Shown here piece after piece: positions 1 to 6,013 of a stretch of DNA of 8,951 nt (positions are counted from its first letter, which is position 1; each line of letters begins with the position of its first letter). The notes under the pieces were generated by a model, which was not told where the DNA came from, did not search any database, and saw only the letters and a list, made by a program, of their open reading frames with translations. The position numbers and the translations under genes were made by a program. The stretch comes from Bacteroidales bacterium (GTDB taxonomy: Bacteria; Bacteroidota; Bacteroidia; Bacteroidales; UBA7960). The DNA lies in NCBI GenBank assembly GCA_007130545.1, contig SLSG01000003.1, positions 1-8,951 of the forward strand, written 5' to 3'.

Positions 1-482
1 CCATTAAAGTAAAACTCAAGGAAAGCGATGTGCAGCAACTCAGGGAGGTGGCCAAATCATTTGGCAACCAGCCCGGTGAGCTGATCAATGTGCTGCACAA
101 GGCACAGGAGATCTTTGGCTATCTTCCGGCCGAGGTGCAGGAAGTGGTTGCCCAGGAAGTGAATGTTTCCGTGGCCAAGGTGTACGGGGTGGTTACTTTC
201 TACTCCTTCTTTACCATGCTGCCAAAGGGGCGTTTCCCGATCTCCATCTGTACAGGTACCGCCTGCTATGTCAGGGGCGCGGAAAAAGTCCTGGAGGAAT
301 TCAAGCGCATCCTGAAGGTGCCTGTCGGGGAAACCACCGCTGACGGCAAATTCTCCATTACCTGCCTGCGTTGCGTGGGTGCATGCGGACTGGCACCGGT
401 GGTGATGGTCGGTGACAAGACCTATGGCCGCGTGACGACCGACGGGGTGAAGGACATCCTGAAGGAATACGAAGAGGAATAA
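1..482 (+). CDS. nuoE: NuoE/HydC-family [2Fe-2S] subunit (5'-truncated)
   Basis: Thioredoxin-fold ferredoxin subunit of NADH dehydrogenase or of a multimeric [FeFe]-hydrogenase; with a NuoF/HydB-type flavoprotein it passes electrons to or from NAD(H) in the cytoplasm. The frame is open from base 3 to the TAA at 480-482, 159 visible residues. A GTG at base 30 is in frame, but nine coherent residues (IKVKLKESD) precede it, so the true start probably lies just left of the window. Counting that GTG as residue 1, an N-terminal helical region with GELINVLHKAQEIFGYLP is followed by the four cluster ligands Cys74 and Cys79 (C-x4-C) and Cys115 and Cys119 (C-x3-C in RCVGACG); Cys112 is an extra cysteine. 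It is the last gene of its operon, since a terminator follows. Most Bacteroidota complex I operons lack NuoEFG, so I infer a hydrogenase or NADH-dehydrogenase-like partner; hndA/hydC would be equally valid names. Family assignment is secure, the partner complex is not. Confidence 0.92.
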   Translation, partial: IKVKLKESDVQQLREVAKSFGNQPGELINVLHKAQEIFGYLPAEVQEVVAQEVNVSVAKVYGVVTFYSFFTMLPKGRFPISICTGTACYVRGAEKVLEEFKRILKVPVGETTADGKFSITCLRCVGACGLAPVVMVGDKTYGRVTTDGVKDILKEYEEE

Positions 483-506
483 TACGCGATCATTCTTTTT
501 GAGTCG

Positions 507-537
507 AAAGGCGGGGGGTTATCCTCCCGCCTTTTTT
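507..537 (+). terminator. Rho-independent terminator of nuoE, formed on the neighbour's stop codon
   Basis: A 9-bp stem, bases 510-518 paired with 523-531 and including one G-U pair, closes a 4-base TTAT loop at 519-522. Six T follow (532-537), and AAA at 507-509 can extend the stem. It lies 27 bases after the nuoE stop codon. On the other strand the stem is the same but is followed only by TTTCGACTC, so it should terminate the convergent SUI1 gene less well. The loop contains the stop codon of that gene (519-521) and the 3' arm encodes its last residues. Confidence 0.85.
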
Positions 538-863
538 GCCTTGTATCCTTGTCGGATAAGGTAGTCCAGCACTTTGTCCCGTACATCCCCCTGAAGCAGA
601 ATCTCCCCGTCCTTTACGGAGCCACCGACCCCGCACCTGGCCTTCAATTCCTTACCCAGGGTTTCCAGGTCTCCTGTTTGTCCGACAAATCCCGTCACCA
701 GGCTCACGGTTTTTCCACCCCGGCCTTTTTTCGAGAGCTGCACTTTCAGCTGCTGTTGCGCCGGTTCCAGTGTAGCAGGGGCTTCATTAGGAAGATCCAG
801 GTTCAGGTCCGGATTCGTACTGTATACGATATTGTGCAGGGTCCTTTTTTCCTTTTTTGGCAT
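519..863 (-). CDS. yciH: SUI1/eIF1-like translation initiation factor (YciH family)
   Basis: A 114-residue cytoplasmic protein of the YciH/eIF1 (SUI1) family, a small ribosome-binding fold that in eukaryotes and archaea monitors start-codon choice on the small subunit; the bacterial role is less clear. A basic, poorly conserved N-terminus (MPKKEKRTLHNIVYSTNPDL) leads into the SUI1 domain at about residues 38-110. Its hallmarks are RGGKTVSLVTGF, then the core CGVGGSVKDGEI and LQGDVRDKV, ending in YKAKKAGG as in many Bacteroidota homologues. The start is the ATG at 863-861. The frame extends to a TTG at 905, but the 14 extra residues (LSDLCPLKPRT) do not look like the family. No Shine-Dalgarno sequence is visible. 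It converges with nuoE (36 bases between stop codons) and diverges from tamB, so it is probably transcribed alone. Its last codons form one arm of the shared hairpin. Confidence 0.93.
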   Translation of the reverse strand: MPKKEKRTLHNIVYSTNPDLNLDLPNEAPATLEPAQQQLKVQLSKKGRGGKTVSLVTGFVGQTGDLETLGKELKARCGVGGSVKDGEILLQGDVRDKVLDYLIRQGYKAKKAGG

Positions 864-882
864 GGTCCGGGGTTTTAGGGGA

Positions 883-890
883 CAAAGATC
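883..890 (-). promoter_or_regulatory. Possible -7 element for the SUI1 gene
   Basis: On the minus strand these bases read GATCTTTG, five of six defined positions of the Bacteroidota -7 consensus TAnnTTTG. That would place transcription initiation roughly 10-15 bases before the ATG at 863. No -33 TTTG element is seen at the usual spacing; the nearest TTG (905-903) is too close. Weak and by inspection only. Confidence 0.25.
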
Positions 891-1012
891 AGAAAGTTTT
901 CGCAATTAATCCAGCCGTGGCTTTTGTAGATAAACCCGCCTTGTTGATGGTAGAAAAACCATAAAAAAATTTAATATTTCGGCCTGAAGTGGATTTTTTT
1001 AGCTTCTTTTTG

Positions 1013-1020
1013 TATCTTGG
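1013..1020 (+). promoter_or_regulatory. Possible -7 element for the tamB-tamL operon
   Basis: TATCTTGG after a T-rich run resembles the Bacteroidota -7 element TAnnTTTG (five of six positions) and lies at the end of an AT-rich stretch (955-1016). No convincing -33 element precedes it. If it is the real promoter, transcription would begin near 1026, downstream of the TTG at 1017 taken as the tamB start, so the two calls conflict. Alternatively the promoter lies further up in the A/T-rich stretch 955-985, where I see no good match. Confidence 0.25.
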
Positions 1021-4000
1021 TTCACGGGACGAATCCCCCGCCAAACCTGTACCCTATCGACCGTGCAAAAAAATACGGAAAACTGATTCTTCGATGGAGC
1101 CTGCGTCTTCTGCTGGCCCTGATTTTGCTGTTGTTATTACTGACCTTGCTGATACAGCTTCCGCCGGTGCAGAACAGGCTGACAGGCATCATCATGGACG
1201 GAATCTCCACCCGGACCGGGGTTCGTGCGGAAATAGACAGGATGGTGGTGCGCTTGCCGGGAAACCTCCGGATGGATGGCCTGTATATGGAGGACCACAG
1301 GGGAGATACCCTCATTTATGCCGGCCGTGTCAGGGCCGGTATCCGCCTGACCGCCCTGTTCAGCAACAAATTGCATGTCCGTTCCCTTGGGCTGGACGAT
1401 GGGGTGGTGCAGATCACCCGCCTGCAACCTGACTCCCTGTTTAATTACGAGCTGCTGTTGCAGGCCCTGGAGAACCTTACGGGCGAGCAAGCCCCTGCCG
1501 ATGGCCACGCTACCATGCACCCGGCCACAGAAAGCCACGCTACCGGGCAGCCCCCCGGAGAAAGTCCCGCCGCCGGGCCACCTTCCCCCGGCATCTCCAT
1601 TGAAATGAACAAGATCACGCTTAACTCCATGCGGCTGAGGTATGCCGACCACCATGACGGGATTGACCTCAGGTTCTCATTCGCCAATTTTTCTACCAGT
1701 TTGCCATTGGTGTATCCGGGGTTTACGGGCTTTCATTTTGGGGATACCTTTCTTTCAGATGCCCGTCTCCAGGCAGTGATCAGCAGTCCTTCCGTGCCCA
1801 GGCCGGAACCCGAACCTGCGCCCGCGGCATTGCCTGAGCTGAATCTCAAAATCCAGGGACTGGATATACGGGAATTTGCGGCCACCGTGAATGGCACGGA
1901 CTTCCCCATAAGTATTTCCGGTCTGCAATTAAGCCTGCAGGACCTGCTCCTTTCCAAAGACACCCTGTCCCTGTATCTGAAAAATATTGCCGCAGACCTC
2001 CCGGGCCGCTTCAGACTGGACCGTTTTTCTGCAAGAGTGAACCTTGGAAAGGAATCCTTAAGCATTGACGAATTGTTTCTGGAAACAGACATGTCTGGAA
2101 TGGAGGCGTCCCTGGGTGTCGGAATGGATCCCCTGAACCCGGACCTGGAGAACCTGGGTCCCGTGCCTGTCGACTTCCGGTTGAACCAAATGCGGTTGGG
2201 AACCGACCTGTCTGATTTGCTGGAGGAACTAGGTGTTTCGCTTCCGGTGGATGTGGGGTCTCTTACTGCTGCCGGACATTTTCACGGACGTATCAACGAT
2301 TTGCAGATTGAAAGGGCAAACATAGACATCCCCGGCGCCCTGTCCTTGTCCATCGACGGAAGTTTGCGCGGATTGCCGGATATGAATGCAGTGGTTGCGG
2401 ATATCCCGGAGATGTCGCTGGCAGCCGGCCGGGAGGTGTTCAAATGGCCCCTGGTCAAAGCATGGATGCCTGACGGAATGATCCCTCCGGATACCTTGGA
2501 AGTCCTCGCAAACGTTCATGGAAGTCTCACCAAGCTGGATGCTGGCCTTTCACTGAGCTCCAACCTGGGAGGTATTGTACTGGACGGATTTTACCGGGAT
2601 CAGGACCAGCCTGTCTACAGCGTCACCGCGAGGATGGATGACTTGCAGGCCGGACTTCTGCTGGGAATGCCCGAACTGTTTGGGAATGTCACCGCCACGC
2701 TGAATGCAAAAGGCAGTGGCCTGAAACCGGAAACAGCCGATGCGGAATTCAGTGCCTCCATCGGGGAAGCGTTTATAAATGGGTATCATTACAGGGGACT
2801 TGCACTCGGTGGATACTTCAGGGGGCAGGTCCTGGATGCTGACCTGGCATACGGGGATGAGAATCTTTCATTTACCGCCTCCAACAGGCTTGCCGTTGGA
2901 CCGGGAACCCCTGTTCTGGAAAGCACATGGGAAATAGATCGCCTGAATACACACGCCCTGGGCCTGACATCAGACACCCTCGTGTTTTCCACCCGCATGC
3001 ATGCAGATGTCCGACTGACGCAGCCGGACTTCCTTGACGGGCATATCCGGTTCGACCGGAGCAGGCTGGAGGCTTACCAGCGGAATTATTCCCTGGATTC
3101 CCTTGTGGTCACCGCCAGTTCAGGAGAGGGAGAGGGCCGGGATGAGATGGTGTTTGAGGTGGACATCCATTCGCGGATTTTCCGGGCCGTCTACGCTGGT
3201 AATATTTCCCCGGCGGGAATTCCCGCCGTGCTTTCAGCCCACATAAACCAGTATATGGACCTGGCAGGCCAGGACGACGGGGACCCGGCAGGTCTTGCAG
3301 GCCAGGACGACGGGTACGGACGCCATGGAGAGGAGGAGAATCCTGCATTTTCATTGGAACTACAGGTATTGCCATCGTCCTGGTATACCGATGTGTTATT
3401 CCCAGACCTGCAATCATTCGAAGAATTTTCCATTCGAAGTGGTTTTGACGCTCAATCGGGTATTTTCTCGCTCGACGCGCTGGTTCCGTCTCTGGTATAT
3501 GATGGCATGGATTTTTCCGGGTTGGACGTCCGCTCCAATACGGTTCCGGGTGTGATGGATGTCCATTTGGGAATTTTCCGTTTTGAAGGTTTCGGCCTGG
3601 AGATATTCAACATGTTGCTGGATGGGCGTTTCACCGGGAATGATTTGGCTTTTTCCCTTGGCTTCGATGATGCGCAGCAGGATCGGTGGTTGCATCTGGG
3701 AGGCAGGATGAGGTCAGATGAAGGGATGTTTGTGACCTCGTTTGACAGGGACCTGATTCTCAACGGGGAGGAGTGGGCCATCGCGGAAGGGAACGCCATT
3801 AGCTATGGAACTGGTATCCTGCTGGTAGACAAGCTTGAAATAAGCAGGGAAGGCAGTTCCCTGCAGGTTCAGAGCAGCCGGGCCAGGACCTCATCGCCGG
3901 ATGGGTCTGCCCTGTCACCGGACGATGTGATGCAACAGGCCGACACGGATCCGCCTCCGGACGAGGCAATGCACCTGGCCGATGCCAGTCCGCCCCTGGA

Positions 4001-5993
4001 ACTGGTGTTTGATCATTTCAGTATTGAGAACTTTTTTCCGTCGGATGGGCCCCCAATGGCCGCCGGGATAATCGATGGACAGCTCACGATTTTTGATGTG
4101 CTTTCCTCTCCTTCAATCAATGCAGCGATACAGATCAGACAGCTGGCTTTCAAGGGTGACCCACTCGGCGATATCCGCCTGGATGTGGAAAGCGAGGAGC
4201 TGTCGTTGTTTCGTTTCTCAGCCTCCGTTCATGGACATGGGAACCAGCTGGAACTTTCCGGTTTTTACAACGCGGCCGCCGGGGAGGAAGACTTCAGGCT
4301 TGATCTTGACCTGAGCAGTCTGGACCTTGCCACCCTCGAAGCATTCACTTTTGGGGAACTAAGCGAGTTGCAAGGCACGGCCTCCGGAAGCCTGCTTGCC
4401 AGGGGCAGTCCCGCAGATCCTGAATTTTCGGGTTCGTTGCGATTTGCGGAAACGAGTTTCCGGGTGAGTTTTTCCAATGTTTTATACCACCTGGATCAAC
4501 AGGAAATATCGTTCGACCCCAGCGCTGTGCGGTTCCGCAATTTTACCCTGACCGATGAGGCGGGCAATTCTGCCAGGCTGAATGGATCCCTGAACCTTGT
4601 GGGACTGCCGGATGTGGGCTTCGACCTGGGACTGACTGCAAACAATTTCCTGGCCATGAATATCCCTGCGGGGCAAAACCCGTTGTTCTCCGGAAGGTTG
4701 CTTGTGGGTAGCGACTTACGGCTGAGGGGCAAGCTGGGGTCCCCTTTGCTGGATGGGCGGTTTGCCCTTAATGAAGGATCATTCTTTCATATGATAGTTC
4801 CCCAAAGCGATCCCCAGGCTGTCGGTGCGGAGGGTGTCGTGGCTTTCATCTCACCGGGCGATGCCCTTGTCTGGCCTGTGGAAGGCGTTGATCAGGAGAC
4901 GGACCCGCTTATGTCGGCTTTGCGTAACCTGGATATAAGCATCAATGTGGAGGTGGATCCAACGGCCGACCTTAGGGTGGTCATTGATGAATATGCGGGA
5001 GATTATTTGCAGGTGAGGGGAGGCGGACTGCTGACCTATAGCACGGATCCCGGGGGGAGGATCTCCCTGGCGGGCCGGTATGAACTGACGGAAGGAACCT
5101 ATCTGCTGACCTTTTACGATATAATCAGGCGGCAGTTCAGTATTCGCAGGGGCAGCAGCATTCTGTGGACCGGCAACCTGATGGACCCGGTGGTGGATAT
5201 CACTGCAGTGTATAGCACCCGCACTTCTGTGAGGGAATTGTTTGAACACCAACCTGGCGGGGGGGATGACCCGCGGTTCAGACAGCAATTCCCGTTCCAG
5301 GTGCTGCTGAAGATGAGGGGCAATATGCTGCAGCCCGACATAGACTTTGAAATTGTGCTTCCCCCGGAACACCAGGGAGCATTGGACGGGAGGCTTCAGA
5401 CGAGGATCAATGAGCTGAACCGGGACGAATCCGAGCGTAACAAGCAGGTCTTTGCCCTGCTGATGCTTGAATCGTTCATCCCGGATAACCCATTTGCTGC
5501 GGTTGGTGACGGACCCGGACTGGAGGCAGCCGCCCGTACCAGCGTCAGCAGGATGCTTTCCCAACAGCTTAACAGGTTGTCGGGGCAGTACATTCGCGGC
5601 GTGGATATCCAGTTCGATTTGCAAAGTCATGAGGATTTTATGGATGACGGGAACGGTGGCACCACACAGCTTAACATTGAGGTAAGCCGGAATTTTTTTG
5701 ACGAAAGAATAAGGGTGACCGTTGGCGGGAACGTTGAGCTGGAGGATGAGCGAAGGAGGGAAACCTCCGCAGGGGATATTGCCGGTGATTTTTCGATAGA
5801 ATACCTGCTGACTCCCGACGGAAGCCTGGTGATCAAAGGATTCCGGAAAAAGGAATTTGGGGATTTGTTTGAAGGGCAGGTCATTGAAACCGGCGTGGCA
5901 TTGATGTTCGTGAAAACATACAACAAGCTGCGTGAATTATTTATAAAACGGGAAGATCCTGCCGGTGTCCCGGAACCTTTAAGACAACAATGA
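1017..5993 (+). CDS. tamB: TamB-like translocation/assembly module protein (DUF490/AsmA-like)
   Basis: Inner-membrane-anchored periplasmic bridge protein of the translocation and assembly module; relatives in the AsmA-like group move phospholipids along a hydrophobic groove to the outer membrane, and TAM also assists outer-membrane protein insertion. From the TTG at 1017 it has 1658 residues. A short basic cytoplasmic tail is followed by one membrane helix at about 30-48 (LLLALILLLLLLTLLIQ), then PPVQNRLTG..GVRAEI, typical of TamB. Residues about 100-1200 are long alternating beta-strand repeats. The C-terminal TamB domain covers roughly 1200-1640, with LRVVIDEYAGDYLQVRGGG, GRYELTEGTYLLTFYD and FPFQVLLKMRGNMLQPDIDF. 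Three Pro/Ala- or Asp-rich linkers (near residues 158-192, 749-770 and 955-993) contain tandem duplications. No ATG or GTG exists in frame before the membrane helix, so the start is uncertain; CTG 1047 or a frame error are alternatives. Its stop lies 10 bases before tamL. In E. coli the order is tamA-tamB, the reverse of this one. Confidence 0.92.
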   Translation: MVHGTNPPPNLYPIDRAKKYGKLILRWSLRLLLALILLLLLLTLLIQLPPVQNRLTGIIMDGISTRTGVRAEIDRMVVRLPGNLRMDGLYMEDHRGDTLIYAGRVRAGIRLTALFSNKLHVRSLGLDDGVVQITRLQPDSLFNYELLLQALENLTGEQAPADGHATMHPATESHATGQPPGESPAAGPPSPGISIEMNKITLNSMRLRYADHHDGIDLRFSFANFSTSLPLVYPGFTGFHFGDTFLSDARLQAVISSPSVPRPEPEPAPAALPELNLKIQGLDIREFAATVNGTDFPISISGLQLSLQDLLLSKDTLSLYLKNIAADLPGRFRLDRFSARVNLGKESLSIDELFLETDMSGMEASLGVGMDPLNPDLENLGPVPVDFRLNQMRLGTDLSDLLEELGVSLPVDVGSLTAAGHFHGRINDLQIERANIDIPGALSLSIDGSLRGLPDMNAVVADIPEMSLAAGREVFKWPLVKAWMPDGMIPPDTLEVLANVHGSLTKLDAGLSLSSNLGGIVLDGFYRDQDQPVYSVTARMDDLQAGLLLGMPELFGNVTATLNAKGSGLKPETADAEFSASIGEAFINGYHYRGLALGGYFRGQVLDADLAYGDENLSFTASNRLAVGPGTPVLESTWEIDRLNTHALGLTSDTLVFSTRMHADVRLTQPDFLDGHIRFDRSRLEAYQRNYSLDSLVVTASSGEGEGRDEMVFEVDIHSRIFRAVYAGNISPAGIPAVLSAHINQYMDLAGQDDGDPAGLAGQDDGYGRHGEEENPAFSLELQVLPSSWYTDVLFPDLQSFEEFSIRSGFDAQSGIFSLDALVPSLVYDGMDFSGLDVRSNTVPGVMDVHLGIFRFEGFGLEIFNMLLDGRFTGNDLAFSLGFDDAQQDRWLHLGGRMRSDEGMFVTSFDRDLILNGEEWAIAEGNAISYGTGILLVDKLEISREGSSLQVQSSRARTSSPDGSALSPDDVMQQADTDPPPDEAMHLADASPPLELVFDHFSIENFFPSDGPPMAAGIIDGQLTIFDVLSSPSINAAIQIRQLAFKGDPLGDIRLDVESEELSLFRFSASVHGHGNQLELSGFYNAAAGEEDFRLDLDLSSLDLATLEAFTFGELSELQGTASGSLLARGSPADPEFSGSLRFAETSFRVSFSNVLYHLDQQEISFDPSAVRFRNFTLTDEAGNSARLNGSLNLVGLPDVGFDLGLTANNFLAMNIPAGQNPLFSGRLLVGSDLRLRGKLGSPLLDGRFALNEGSFFHMIVPQSDPQAVGAEGVVAFISPGDALVWPVEGVDQETDPLMSALRNLDISINVEVDPTADLRVVIDEYAGDYLQVRGGGLLTYSTDPGGRISLAGRYELTEGTYLLTFYDIIRRQFSIRRGSSILWTGNLMDPVVDITAVYSTRTSVRELFEHQPGGGDDPRFRQQFPFQVLLKMRGNMLQPDIDFEIVLPPEHQGALDGRLQTRINELNRDESERNKQVFALLMLESFIPDNPFAAVGDGPGLEAAARTSVSRMLSQQLNRLSGQYIRGVDIQFDLQSHEDFMDDGNGGTTQLNIEVSRNFFDERIRVTVGGNVELEDERRRETSAGDIAGDFSIEYLLTPDGSLVIKGFRKKEFGDLFEGQVIETGVALMFVKTYNKLRELFIKREDPAGVPEPLRQQ
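1503..1592 (+). repeat. Three 30-bp in-frame tandem repeats in tamB linker 1
   Basis: Three consecutive 10-codon units encode GHATMHPATE, SHATGQPPGE and SPAAGPPSPG (residues 163-192). Units 1 and 2 share the exact 11-mer GCCACGCTACC at 1504-1514 and 1534-1544; unit 3 is degenerate. The stretch is a Pro/Ala/Gly-rich linker between predicted beta-strand segments. Confidence 0.75.
3261..3326 (+). repeat. 33-bp in-frame tandem duplication in tamB linker 2
   Basis: Two 11-codon units start LAGQDDGDPAG and LAGQDDGYGRH (residues 749-770). They share an exact 18-base block at 3264-3281 and 3297-3314, a perfect match offset by 33 bases, so the duplication looks recent. It forms an acidic, glycine-rich loop between beta-strand segments. 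Confidence 0.85.
3918..3995 (+). repeat. 39-bp in-frame tandem duplication in tamB linker 3
   Basis: Two 13-codon units encode PDDVMQQADTDPP and PDEAMHLADASPP (residues 968-993). By hand alignment 28 of 39 bases match, so this copy is older than the one at 3261. It lies in a polar, Pro/Asp-rich linker just before a new beta segment (LELVFDHFSI). Confidence 0.7.
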
Positions 5994-6013
5994 GCATGAA
6001 AGCATGGGGCTGA
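5990..6013 (+). other. ATGA-coupled mini-ORF at the tamB-tamL junction
   Basis: The tamB stop codon TGA (5991-5993) overlaps an ATG at 5990, which opens a 7-codon frame (MSMKAWG) with a second ATG at 5996. It ends at the TGA 6011-6013, just past the tamL ATG at 6004, which is in another frame. It could carry ribosomes ending tamB across to re-initiate on tamL, or it could be chance. Confidence 0.3.

Noticed and set aside
549..878. 109-codon plus-strand frame over the SUI1 gene
   Set aside because: Shadow of the minus-strand SUI1 domain, which is clearly recognisable; the plus frame matches no family.
864..905. Longer SUI1 start at TTG 905
   Set aside because: The added residues are not family-like and the ATG at 863 gives the expected N-terminus and length.
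989..1432. 147-codon plus-strand frame starting with GTG 989, overlapping the tamB start
   Set aside because: Its sequence past residue 40 is a frame-shifted reading of TamB, with Pro/Gly/Arg/His-rich shadow composition; the tamB frame carries the membrane helix and family motifs.
1503..3995. Short direct repeats considered as a CRISPR array or mobile-element traces
   Set aside because: Units of 30, 33 and 39 bp are tandem, in frame, without spacers, and unrelated to each other; they lie inside one coding sequence.
4851..5630. 259-codon open frame on the minus strand inside tamB
   Set aside because: No recognisable domain; it lies wholly antisense to the best-conserved C-terminal TamB domain, and long antisense frames are common in GC-rich coding DNA.
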